Of a DNA stretch of 64,000 bases, positions 1 through 8,876 are shown piece by piece. The first letter of the stretch is position 1, and every line of letters starts with the position of its first letter. A program made the translations under genes and the position numbers. The notes below the pieces were generated by a model. It saw nothing but the letters and a program-made list of their open reading frames with translations, had not been told where the DNA came from and made no database searches. Origin of the DNA: Streptomyces rubrogriseus (GTDB lineage: Bacteria > Actinomycetota > Actinomycetes > Streptomycetales > Streptomycetaceae); assembly GCF_027947575.1 (NCBI RefSeq), contig NZ_CP116256.1, positions 7,254,001 to 7,318,000 of the forward strand, in the 5' to 3' direction.

Positions 1-819
1 GCTCGCCGCTGCCGATCGCCGCCAGGACCGGCGCGCCTGAGCCTGCGGTGGGAATTCAGCGGCCGGTGAGCGCTCGGCGGACACGAGCAGAGCCGAGACC
101 GGGTCACTCAGCGCCTCGCCGGGGAAGTCCCACATTCCGGCGCCGTGCGGCCACTCGGCGCAGATCGGCGGCAGTCCGCCGGTGACCAGCGCCGCGTCGA
201 AGGCTTCCGCCGGTTCGAGCGCGAGCATCTGCCCCACCTCGGCGGGGTTGAGCGGCCCCAGCACCATCTCCCGGCCACGCTGGTGGAAGGGCCGGCCGTA
301 GCCGTTCAGCGCCTTCACCATGGACAGGCCGGAGCCGATCAGGACCAGTAGTACCGGCTTGGTCTCCGGCGCCCGGTCCCCGGCTCGTTGCAGCATCCCT
401 TCGAACGCGCCCCCGGCATCCATCAGGTACGGCACTTCATCGACGACCAGCAGGCTCGCCCGGTCGGCGGGCAGCGGCGCGGCCAGCACGTCGAAGGCGG
501 CGTACCAACTCTCCGGCCGAGCGGCGGCCACCAGCCCCGCCGGCGGCAGCGTCGATGCCTGGGCATCCCGGGCCAGCCGCGCCAGGTCGTCCCCTGGTGA
601 CGCACCGGTCGCCGCGTAGAACAGGAACGGGACTCCGGAGCGCTCCGCGAACCGCTCGACCAACCGAGACTTACCCACTCGTCGCCGCCCACGCAGCGTC
701 ACGCACCGAGCGGGCCGCTCGCCCGGCACCCCCGCTGCCACTTTCCGCAGCTCCCGCTCCAGCGTCGCAAGCAATCCTGCCCGCGCTCCAGGAAGCCCAC
801 CATGCCCGCCGACCTCCAC
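1..819 (-). pseudogene. AAA-type ATPase (archaeal ATPase/DUF234-like), partial, probably frameshifted
   Basis: An open minus-strand frame runs from a GTG at 819 to the window edge. It contains GRRRVGKS (Walker A, about bases 670-700) and LLVVDEVPYLM (Walker B, about 420-455), typical of the archaeal-ATPase/ATPase_2 family common in Streptomyces. Two places suggest decay. At the 5' end, the expected N-terminal start (MVGFLER, ATG at 803) lies in a different frame from the following GLLATLEREL segment. Near base 33, the conserved-looking VLAAIGSGE stretch appears only after a one-base shift. The 3' end lies outside the window. I infer a pseudogene or a sequence with errors; if the shifts are artefacts it would be an intact ATPase of unknown partner. 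Confidence 0.55.
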
Positions 820-828
820 AGCATCTCG

Positions 829-863
829 CTAACGACGATGTTAGTAACAGAGTCGTTAGTAAG
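829..863. promoter_or_regulatory. Repeated half-sites upstream of the ATPase
   Basis: An inverted repeat CTAACGAC (829-836) / GTCGTTAG (852-859) overlaps direct repeats of GTTAGTAA (840-847 and 855-862). The 35-bp cluster sits ten bases upstream of the GTG start of the minus-strand ATPase, where an operator or promoter would be expected. It is AT-rich against the local background. The binding protein is unknown. Confidence 0.45.
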
Positions 864-1396
864 CGGCTCCCGCCGCGCCACTCATCACCCTGGCCCAGTC
901 GAAGGCGACACGAAGAGGCAACAGGCAACCCCCGCCGAACCCGGATTCCGTGAGCGCCTCACGCGTCAAACTCGCTCTCGAGCACGAAGGGAAACGGCCC
1001 GACACGGTGAGTGTCCACCAATGACTCTCGTGGTCGCTGTCCAGGTGGGGGTTGGTAATGAGCACGGATCGACGTTTTGGCCCGGAGATTCGCCGATTCG
1101 GGCTGGAAGTACGGCTGTCCCTGACCGAGTCGTCCGCGCCGACACCGGCTCTCGGATGCCGCTGGGCCGCACCTCGCCGAAGCTCTGGAGCGTGGGACGC
1201 CGGGCCGTCCTCGCGGTGGAACCTGCACTGCAGAGCTCTAACCTGCGCAAACGAGGGTTTCGATGGAGTCATCCAAGCACCATCCCAGCACGGGTGTCCT
1301 ATGCCAGCACCACGAACTGCTCAGATGTCAACCGACCATCCTCAACCCATCCATGCCTCTCGCCCCATCCGCTCATCGAAGTCCGTGCATTAACTT
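864..1396. other. Gene-poor interval
   Basis: No reading frame with Streptomyces-like codon use, start site and length is convincing here on either strand. Base composition is less GC-rich around 1250-1400 than in neighbouring genes. Short frames exist, for example from an ATG at 1263, but they lack ribosome sites and recognisable motifs. Confidence 0.5.
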
Positions 1397-1397
1397 C

Positions 1398-1428
1398 TTG
1401 TCCAAGCTCCCCACTTCTGGACTACCGT
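1398..1428 (+). promoter_or_regulatory. Possible promoter for the small membrane protein
   Basis: TTGTCC (1398-1403) and TACCGT (1423-1428) are separated by 19 bases and point toward the gene at 1581. The spacing is slightly long for a HrdB-type promoter, so this is weak. Confidence 0.25.
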
Positions 1429-1580
1429 TGCTGTGCACTGCGTGCCCTCCTCGGAGGGTGTACGCGACGTGATCCGAGGAGTTTGCGTTGCCCTTCGGTC
1501 CGGTGACTCAGCCCCTTGGTGCGCTCCCGGCGGGAGCCATCCGGCGCCGTCACCGATCAAATCGAAGGGGACGCATTCCC

Positions 1581-1709
1581 GTGGTTGCTGTCGAGTACAC
1601 GCCCAAGCGTCGCACCTGGGTCCGTGATGTTCTTGTTGGCATCGTGGCGAGCATCGGCTCGAACCTGGCGTGGACCTTGGCACAGTTCGTAGTGCACCGC
1701 CTCGGCTGA
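1581..1709 (+). CDS. Small membrane-anchored protein (DUF6408-like)
   Basis: A 42-residue protein begins at GTG 1581, preceded by a GAAGGGGA ribosome site about ten bases upstream. The N-terminal part is basic and aromatic (EYTPKRRTWVRDVL) and is followed by one hydrophobic helix (about residues 16-37) and a short HRLG tail. The pattern resembles small DUF6408 proteins found beside ATPase and regulator genes in Streptomyces; that assignment is from memory of the family pattern. The frame stays open upstream to a TTG at 1488 with a GAGGAG ahead of it, so a 73-residue form is possible. A strong terminator follows at once. The function is unknown. Confidence 0.5.
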   Translation: MVAVEYTPKRRTWVRDVLVGIVASIGSNLAWTLAQFVVHRLG

Positions 1710-1720
1710 GCCGGGCGATA

Positions 1721-1744
1721 GGGCGGGCCTCCAGGGGCCCGCCC
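1721..1744 (+). terminator. Hairpin terminator after small membrane gene
   Basis: A perfect 9-bp stem, GGGCGGGCC (1721-1729) and GGCCCGCCC (1736-1744), with a 6-base loop, is followed by a pyrimidine-rich tract. It separates the small gene from the nuclease-helicase pair. Confidence 0.75.
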
Positions 1745-1781
1745 TACTCTCTTCTCAGCCAGGTAATCTTCAGAACGTCAT

Positions 1782-1871
1782 TGCGGCCCGACGGGCTTCC
1801 GCTCCGCTTCGGCGGAGTCACGAAGGACATGCCCCCACCCGCACGAGTCATCTCGTGCCTGGGGATCCTTC
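1782..1871 (+). promoter_or_regulatory. Structured 5' leader, copy 1, hiding the ribosome site
   Basis: This leader and the one at 3948 share about 63 of 66 bases. Hairpin 1 is CTCCGC-TTCG-GCGGAG (from 1802). Hairpin 2 is GCACGAG-TCAT-CTCGTGC (1841-1858), extended by pairing of CCCCA (1833-1837) with TGGGG (1860-1864). TGGGG is also the only purine-rich ribosome-site candidate for the GTG at 1872. The stem therefore seems to cover the translation start region. The differences from copy 2 keep both stems paired, which supports a selected RNA structure. Confidence 0.6.
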
Positions 1872-3929
1872 GTGCTCCTGCAACTGTCCGCAGCCGAGCT
1901 CGGCCGACTCATCGTGGCCCGAGCCGGATCGGCGCACCTTCCGCTCACCGAGCAACTGATCCGGGAGCATTCCCGGATCAAGGGAGGAGTGGCCGGCCAG
2001 GGCGACATCGCTTCCTGGAACAACAGCCTCCCCGTAGTAATCAAGGCTCTACTGGATTGCGGCCTCGACGAAGTTGAGGTACAGATCGAGGTCGATCTGC
2101 CGCACACCAACTCTGCGGTCGACCTGGTGCTCTGTGGCCAGTCTCCTGGTACGGAGACTGATTCATATCTTGCAGTTGAACTGAAGCAGGTACGGCACGC
2201 CACGGTAGACCCCCTGTGCCCCATCGCCGTCGACCTCGGGTTCGGCGATGGGAAGAACAAGCTGCATCCGGTCCGGCAGGTCCAGCGCTACTGCGAGTAC
2301 ATGCTGCGCTATCTGCCCCATCTTCGGGAGAATGAGGACCGATTGATGGGTGTGGCACTGCTCCACAACGCACGGGATGCGGATGTGGAGGCGCTCTTCG
2401 GCCTGTCCGAAATCAACCATGGATTCCTCTACACGCTCGATGATCTGGCTCGCTTCCGACGAGTCCTTACTTCGAGATTCACTCCCGCGTCCGGGAAGCG
2501 GGCCGCATCAGCACTGGAGCATGCCCGTCAGGACCCGTTGCTCAAAGTCACTGATGTGGCCCGTCAGCGCTCCGTCGTCGGTGGCGGCCTGACGCTCCTC
2601 GATGAGCAATACGTCGCCGTTGATCGGATCACTCGGCATCTGGAGAAGACCGCCCACTTCACCGGCTTCAACGTCGGATTGTTCTATGACGCCGAAGCCG
2701 CACACAGCCCTGCCCTCGATGCGGGTGCTAAGCGCGTCTACATCCTGCGGGGCGGCCCTGGTAGCGGGAAGAGTGCCGTGGCCCTTGAGTTGCAGCGCTC
2801 CCTCGGACTCAAAGGCCGCGAGGCGGTTCTGGCAAGTGGCTCTCACGCCTACACGGAGACTCTGCGCGAGATCATGCTCAGTACGGCCAGGAGAGGGCAG
2901 ACAGCGGACAAGCGTCGTGCAGCTGTCAAGCTGTACCGCTACTTCAACAGCTTCAGCGAGAGCCCACCGAACGGCATCGATGTCCTCATCTGCGACGAGG
3001 CCCATCGCATGCGGCGCAGCTCGACATACCGCTGGACTCCGAAGGAGCTGCGGGACGATGATCGGCCCCAGGCTACCGAGGTGATCAGAGCCACCAAGGT
3101 GCCGATCTTTCTGCTCGACGACCATCAGTCGATTCGCCCGGACGAGGTGGGCACTGCCACATATCTCAAAGAGCTGGCCGAGGGCATGGGCTGCGATGTC
3201 GAAGTGGCCGATCTGGAGGGCACGTTCCGAGCAGGTGGCAGCAAGCGGTACCAGCGCTGGGTCCAGCAGTTGCTGGGCCTTGACGCGTCCGATCCGATCG
3301 CCTGGCGACCGGACGGAAGGATGACTCTGGCGGTCGCCGACTCACCTGAGCAGATGGAGCAGTTCATACGGGAACGCCACTTCGAAGGGGCCACGGCCCG
3401 CATCACCGCGGGCTTCTGCTGGCCGTGGAGCAACCCGGAGGGAGAGCAACTGGTCGATGACGTACACATCAAGGGCTGGCGCCGGCCTTGGAACGTGAAG
3501 CCAGAGCACAGCGTCCCAGACGCACCGCGGTCGGACCTGTGGTCGACCGATCGTCGAGGTATCGACCAGATCGGCTGCGTCTACACGGCACAGACCTTCG
3601 AGTACGACTGGAACGGCGTTATCATCGGACCCGATCTGCTTTTCCGTGACGGGAAGTTCAAGGTGGAACTGAACGCTTCGTGCGATCCCGCCTTCCGGGG
3701 GCCGATCGACGAGAAGGTCGTCACCCGGTGCATCCTCAACGCCTATCACGTGCTCCTCACGCGGGGCGTCGTCGGCACCGTGGTCTACGCGGTCGATCCC
3801 GCGACCCACAACGAACTGCGCAGGCTCATCCCCGGCGCCATCGGCATGCAGCACTACGACGGCGCCCAGCCGAAGCTTACCGCCGAAGGATCACAGCTAC
3901 CACCGGCCCATCGCAGACGACACCGGTAA
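1872..3929 (+). CDS. RecB-like nuclease fused to DUF2075/Schlafen-type helicase, paralogue A
   Basis: This 685-residue protein has two parts. Residues about 60-145 carry PD-(D/E)XK nuclease motifs: VDLVL (D84), VELKQ (E103, K105) and a RecB/Cas4-like QxxxY motif (Q136-Y140). From about residue 285 there is a P-loop helicase of the DUF2075 (Schlafen group 3-like) type, with GGPGSGKS (294-301), LICDEAH (about 372-378), FLLDDHQ (about 413-419), a TAQTFEYDW motif and a C-terminal LLTRG motif. This predicts a nucleic-acid-acting nuclease and helicase in the cytoplasm. Start GTG 1872 matches the homologous start of the next gene. It is followed after 110 bases by a paralogue with the same leader. 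A defence role is inference; the domains are clear. Confidence 0.85.
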   Translation: MLLQLSAAELGRLIVARAGSAHLPLTEQLIREHSRIKGGVAGQGDIASWNNSLPVVIKALLDCGLDEVEVQIEVDLPHTNSAVDLVLCGQSPGTETDSYLAVELKQVRHATVDPLCPIAVDLGFGDGKNKLHPVRQVQRYCEYMLRYLPHLRENEDRLMGVALLHNARDADVEALFGLSEINHGFLYTLDDLARFRRVLTSRFTPASGKRAASALEHARQDPLLKVTDVARQRSVVGGGLTLLDEQYVAVDRITRHLEKTAHFTGFNVGLFYDAEAAHSPALDAGAKRVYILRGGPGSGKSAVALELQRSLGLKGREAVLASGSHAYTETLREIMLSTARRGQTADKRRAAVKLYRYFNSFSESPPNGIDVLICDEAHRMRRSSTYRWTPKELRDDDRPQATEVIRATKVPIFLLDDHQSIRPDEVGTATYLKELAEGMGCDVEVADLEGTFRAGGSKRYQRWVQQLLGLDASDPIAWRPDGRMTLAVADSPEQMEQFIRERHFEGATARITAGFCWPWSNPEGEQLVDDVHIKGWRRPWNVKPEHSVPDAPRSDLWSTDRRGIDQIGCVYTAQTFEYDWNGVIIGPDLLFRDGKFKVELNASCDPAFRGPIDEKVVTRCILNAYHVLLTRGVVGTVVYAVDPATHNELRRLIPGAIGMQHYDGAQPKLTAEGSQLPPAHRRRHR

Positions 3930-3947
3930 CCTTGATCCCTACCTAGC

Positions 3948-4039
3948 TGCGGCCCGCCGGGCTTCCGCTCCGCCTCGCGGAGTCACGAAGGACATGCCCC
4001 CACCCGCACGAGTTTCTTCGTGCTGCCTGGGGGCTTGTC
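3948..4039 (+). promoter_or_regulatory. Structured 5' leader, copy 2
   Basis: This near-copy of the 1782 leader has hairpin 1 as CTCCGC-CTC-GCGGAG and hairpin 2 as GCACGAG-TTTC-TTCGTGC, with a G-U pair where copy 1 has G-C. The outer CCCCCA (3997-4002) can pair with TGGGGG (4028-4033), the purine-rich run seven bases before the TTG start at 4040. A 19-codon frame starting at ATG 3994 runs into the gene, but its ribosome site is too close, so I do not call a leader peptide. Confidence 0.6.
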
Positions 4040-5920
4040 TTGCTGTTCCGTGACTCTGCCGCAGCGGTCGCTGCCGAGTGCCATTCCGGTGCCTTGTTCT
4101 TCCGCCTGACGGAGCAGTTCGTGCACGTGCACGGTCATAAGCCCGGTCTGTCCGAGGTGCGCTCGTGGGAGCGCAGCATCCCCGTGCTCGCGAGCGCGCT
4201 CAACGACGCCGGTCTCGGGCAGGTGGAGATGCTCCTGGAATACGGACTGCCGCTGAACAGCAAGCGGGCTGATGCGGTCCTGGCCGGCGTGCACCCCGAC
4301 ACCGGGCTCCCGTCGTACGTTGTCGTGGAACTGAAGCAGTGGAGCAGCGCGGAGCCCGATGACGACGATCCGTCGCTGTGCCGCATCGACTCCTACTCGC
4401 GGGCGGTACTCAATCCAGTCGACCAGGTCCGCGGCTATTGTGAGTACCTCGTCTCCTTCAACGGAGCACTCGCCGACCATCCGTACCGCGTCAACGGCGC
4501 TGCGTATCTGCACAACGCCACCGAGTTCGGTGTCAGCGGGCTCTTCGAAGCCGAGCAGGATCAGTACGGTCGGCTGTTCATCGGGGCGCGACGTGGCGAG
4601 TTCATCGACTATCTACGCACGAAGCTGGGTCCGGAATCCGGCGCCGCGGCAGCGGACGAACTGGTCAACGGCAAGATCGGCCCGTCCAAGCAGCTTATGG
4701 CGGTGGCTGCCCAAGAGGTTCGGGAACGTGAGCAGTTCGTGTTGCTGGGCGAGCAGAAGATCGCTTACCGAACTGTCCTGAACGCCGTGCGTCGCGCCAA
4801 GCAATCCGATCAGAAGGAGATCGTGATCGTCACCGGAGGACCCGGCACCGGCAAGAGCGTCATCGCCCTGTCCCTCCTCGGCGAGCTGTATCGACAGGGC
4901 GTCACAGCGCTGCACGCGACGGGATCCAGCTCTTTCACGACCACGATGAGGAAAGTGGCAGGCGCCCGGAAGCGTGAGGTGAAGGACCTCTTCAAATACT
5001 TCAACAGCTTCATGACCGCCGATCGCAACAGTCTCGACGTTCTGATCTGCGACGAAGCCCACCGCATCCGGGAGACGTCGGCCAACCGTTATACACGGGC
5101 GTCGAACCGTACCGGCAAGGCACAACTCGAGGAACTCATCGACGCAGCCCGCGTACCGGTCTTCCTGCTCGACGAGCATCAAGTGGTGCGACCCGGCGAA
5201 ATGGGCACGGTTGCGGAAATCAAGGAAGTCGCTGCGACGAAGAGTCTCCCATGTCGGGTGGTACCGCTCGACAGCCAGTTCCGGTGCGGTGGCAGTGATG
5301 CGTACCTGCGCTGGGTGATACGCCTGTTGGGCCTAGAGCCGGGTGGCCCGGTGATCTGGGAGCCCGACGACAAGATGCAGCTCACGGTCGCGGACAGCCC
5401 GCAGGAAATGGAAGCGTTCCTCGACAGCCGACGCTCCCAGGACTACAGCGCACGCATGGCCGCCGGCTATTGCTGGAAGTGGACGAAGAAAGTTGCACCA
5501 GGGGAGGTGCTTCCCGCCGACGTCGTCATTGGAGAGTGGAAGCGGCCCTGGAACGTTTTCGGCGACAGATCGGTCGGCGGCGCACCTCCGGCCGCTTTGT
5601 GGGCAACCGATCCCGCCGGCTTCGGGCAGGTGGGCTGTGTGTACACGGCGCAGGGCTTCGAGTACGACTGGAGCGGCGTCATCATCGGACCCGACCTGGT
5701 GTGGCGCGGCGACCGCTGGGTCACCGACCGTTCAGCGTCCAAGGATCCGGTCTTCAAGAAGTCCACCCCGGACGCGGATGTGGACCGGTTGATCCGTAAT
5801 ACGTACAAGGTCCTGCTGACGCGAGGGATGATCGGCACGGTGGTGTACTCGACCGATCCCGAAACCCGCGAGAAGCTGCGCGGTCTGGCTAACGAGTCCT
5901 CGATTTTCACGTCCGTGTAA
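4040..5920 (+). CDS. RecB-like nuclease fused to DUF2075/Schlafen-type helicase, paralogue B
   Basis: This 626-residue protein has the same layout as its upstream neighbour. The N-terminal PD-(D/E)XK motifs are ADAVLAG (D78), VELKQ (E97, K99) and QxxxY (Q129-Y133). The helicase part has GGPGTGKS (266-273), LICDEAH (335-341), FLLDEHQ, TAQGFEYDW and LLTRG with VVYSTDPETR near the C-terminus. The TTG start at 4040 is chosen because the protein then aligns with the upstream paralogue from the first residues and follows the conserved leader at the same distance. The two proteins are clearly diverged, so the duplication is old or both were acquired together. Joint function is inferred; each could act alone. 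Confidence 0.85.
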   Translation: MLFRDSAAAVAAECHSGALFFRLTEQFVHVHGHKPGLSEVRSWERSIPVLASALNDAGLGQVEMLLEYGLPLNSKRADAVLAGVHPDTGLPSYVVVELKQWSSAEPDDDDPSLCRIDSYSRAVLNPVDQVRGYCEYLVSFNGALADHPYRVNGAAYLHNATEFGVSGLFEAEQDQYGRLFIGARRGEFIDYLRTKLGPESGAAAADELVNGKIGPSKQLMAVAAQEVREREQFVLLGEQKIAYRTVLNAVRRAKQSDQKEIVIVTGGPGTGKSVIALSLLGELYRQGVTALHATGSSSFTTTMRKVAGARKREVKDLFKYFNSFMTADRNSLDVLICDEAHRIRETSANRYTRASNRTGKAQLEELIDAARVPVFLLDEHQVVRPGEMGTVAEIKEVAATKSLPCRVVPLDSQFRCGGSDAYLRWVIRLLGLEPGGPVIWEPDDKMQLTVADSPQEMEAFLDSRRSQDYSARMAAGYCWKWTKKVAPGEVLPADVVIGEWKRPWNVFGDRSVGGAPPAALWATDPAGFGQVGCVYTAQGFEYDWSGVIIGPDLVWRGDRWVTDRSASKDPVFKKSTPDADVDRLIRNTYKVLLTRGMIGTVVYSTDPETREKLRGLANESSIFTSV

Positions 5921-6309
5921 TGCGCTGAGCCGGTCACATCTCAGCTGCGCGTAACCCTCTGCACGGCACACTGAGGTCCGCAGCTCCGCGGGCACGAATG
6001 ATCGCTTCGTCACGCGGCCCTCTGTGTACCCAGCCGTCAGCAACGACACGCGCCGTGCCGCGACTGACAGGCAGGCGGTACGCAGACGAGGTTCGCCGCT
6101 GCCCTCCCCGCCAGACTGAACCGAAGCGGCACTTGCTGCGCGCACCATCGTCCCGGCGGGGCGGGGCGGGGCGCATCTAACACCCAATGTGCCGGTTGGT
6201 TTATGACATTGCCATCCCGAAGTTGACCCAGTGCCGAGCCGGGAAACCTATTTACGTCGTGACAAAGGTCAGCCGTCCAGCACGGGAACTTCGTCCCAGC
6301 ACGCGAAGC
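5921..6309. other. Gene-poor interval with a G-run
   Basis: No credible gene is seen. A stretch of four G-runs separated by single C bases (about 6154-6174, plus strand) could fold into a G-quadruplex. The rest has no repeats, hairpins or promoters I can support. Confidence 0.4.
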
Positions 6310-6903
6310 TCAGACATCCCCTACGGTGAAGCGCACCTGCTCGGACAGCACAGCAGCCGCAGATTCGAGGTCTGCAAGTCTGGTCGACGGCATTGCCTCG
6401 GCCAGTCGTGAGGGGAGAGCATCTCCGAATTCAAGGTCCCTCACGACCTTTTCGTCGACCTTCGGCAAAGCCAGCCGCTCGGTCCCATCCTGTCGGGCGG
6501 GCCTCCAGTCTGTCGGCATGAGGTCATCCCGTAGACGTCCCCAGTGATCGTTGAGCCTCTGCCTCGGCATCCCGCACGATCAGCGTGCCCCCTGGGTGCA
6601 CTTGCTCCATGAAGCGCTCCCGTGCTTCCTCCAGGCAGCCCCGAGCTCTCCGGCTCAGGTTCACCGGGTCGACTGGTTCTACGAAGCATCGTTTCCGAGC
6701 CGGTGATCTGTTCGGTGAGCAAGCCGTGGTCGGTACGGCCGATTTCGGTCCGGCCCTGCAGCACGGTGGACTGAGGCGGGGCGGTGAACACTGCTGTGAT
6801 GTTCATTAGGAAGAGCAGTCCGTGGTCCTGGTCGAGGTACCCCTCTGCCACCAGGTACTTGACGACCGGTTTCGAGGGCGGTCCAAACCAGTACGGGAAC
6901 GAG
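6310..6903 (-). pseudogene. Remnant of a larger protein, perhaps the C-terminus of a helicase
   Basis: Three minus-strand frames must be joined to read one protein-like stretch. The first, about 6903-6700, reads FGPPSKPVVKYLVAEGYLDQ onward to GRTDHGLL. The second, about 6680-6555, reads VNLSRRARGCLEEARERFMEQ. The third, 6552-6310, reads WGRLRDDLMPTDW and ends in VRFTVGDV and a stop. At least two frameshifts lie between them, near 6690 and 6555. The last part resembles C-termini of large DEAD/DEAH-box-like proteins in Streptomyces as I recall them, but no helicase motif survives. No start is seen. It lies next to the nuclease-helicase pair, so the area may be an old defence or mobile cluster. 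Confidence 0.5.
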
Positions 6904-6908
6904 CCAAG

Positions 6909-6932
6909 GGCCCAGCTTGGAGGAGCTGGGCC
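6909..6932 (-). terminator. Terminator hairpin after ychF
   Basis: A 9-bp stem, GGCCCAGCT (6909-6917) and AGCTGGGCC (6924-6932), has a 6-base loop and lies about 45 bases beyond the ychF stop on the minus strand. Confidence 0.6.
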
Positions 6933-6977
6933 AACTTGGCCTGCATGTTTAGAGATCGTGACGTGGTGGAAATGCGG

Positions 6978-8066
<1,089 letters not shown>

Positions 8067-8095
8067 GTTGCGACTTCCCGTACGTGAGATGCGGA

Positions 8096-8118
8096 GGGGC
8101 GGGGTGGGGTGGGGCGGG
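8096..8118 (+). other. Possible G-quadruplex near the ychF start
   Basis: Four GGGG runs and one GGG run separated by single C or T bases lie on the plus strand, about 30 bases upstream of the minus-strand ychF start. A C-rich run would be in the ychF leader RNA and the G-run on the template strand. Confidence 0.45.
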
Positions 8119-8360
8119 CCAGGCATGGGCCGATCCACCAGTCTACGGGGTGTGCCGTACCGGACCCGCGCGGAGTCGAACGCTTGGCCAAGACACGCCC
8201 GGCGGCGTGTCTGTCGGCCTATTCGGCACATAAACCGACCTAAGTTGGTCCAGTGGAGCAACACAGGACGCGACCTGCCCAGTACGGACCGCGACGAAGC
8301 GGGGCGCCGCTGCCCGCACAGGGGCGGGGCGGTGCCGCCGCCACGCGACCGCCGGTGGCC

Positions 8361-8376
8361 GGGCGGCCGGGCGGCC
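8361..8376 (+). repeat. 8-bp tandem duplication causing a frameshift
   Basis: GGGCGGCC occurs twice in a row (8361-8368, 8369-8376). Removing one copy joins the upstream frame starting at GTG 8253 with the downstream frame and gives a regular GRPVGRPVQP linker. Confidence 0.7.
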
Positions 8377-8377
8377 G

Positions 8378-8866
8378 GTGGGACGGCCGGTGCAACCGGC
8401 CCGCCCGCGCCCGGCTCCGGTGGCGGGTTCGCCGGTGGCGAGGGTGGTGCGTGCGCTGCGCGGGATGCCCAATCCGCGGCTGACCGGGCTCGGCAGCGGT
8501 CTGTTCTGCGCTGCCGTGATGACCCTGCTGGGCTTCCTCGACGAGCTGCTGTTCGGCGCGTCCCTCACCGCGTACGGGGTGCTGTTCGTGCCGGTGAGTC
8601 TGCTCACCGCGCTCTGGGTGCGCCGGGGCGACCTGCTGACCGCCCCCGTCGTCGTGCCGATCGCCTTCGCCGTGGGCCTGGTGCCCGTGGCGGAGAGCGG
8701 GGACGGCGGTCTCGGCGGACGGCTGATGGGGATCGTGACCGCGCTGGCCACCGAGGCCGGGTGGCTGTACGGCGGGACGCTGGTCGCCGGGTCGACCGTG
8801 ATCGTCCGCCGGATCCGGCTGATGCGGCGCCGGGCCGCCGCCGCCCGCAACCGGCCCCCCGCGTGA
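8378..8866 (+). CDS. DUF6542-like membrane protein, N-terminus frameshifted
   Basis: The readable frame gives 162 residues from GTG 8378. It has a basic Pro/Arg-rich start followed by about four hydrophobic segments: LFCAAVMTLLGFLDELLFG, ASLTAYGVLFVPVSLLTALW, APVVVPIAFAVGLVPV and LMGIVTALATEAGWLYGGTL. This arrangement fits the DUF6542 family of Streptomyces. The family N-terminus (EQHRTRPAQYGPRR) is present from GTG 8253 but in another frame. Dropping one unit of the 8-bp repeat at 8361 would give one continuous protein of 201 residues. Either the gene is truncated here, switches by slippage, or the repeat is an assembly error. The function is unknown. Its 3' end lies ten bases from convergent ppgK. 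Confidence 0.7.
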   Translation: MGRPVQPARPRPAPVAGSPVARVVRALRGMPNPRLTGLGSGLFCAAVMTLLGFLDELLFGASLTAYGVLFVPVSLLTALWVRRGDLLTAPVVVPIAFAVGLVPVAESGDGGLGGRLMGIVTALATEAGWLYGGTLVAGSTVIVRRIRLMRRRAAAARNRPPA

Positions 8867-8876
8867 CCGCTCCCGC

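Noticed and set aside
1829..2077. Leader peptide starting MPPPARV ahead of the helicase genes
   Set aside because: The first copy runs 82 codons into the gene and the ribosome site is one base from the ATG; conservation is explained by the repeated leader.
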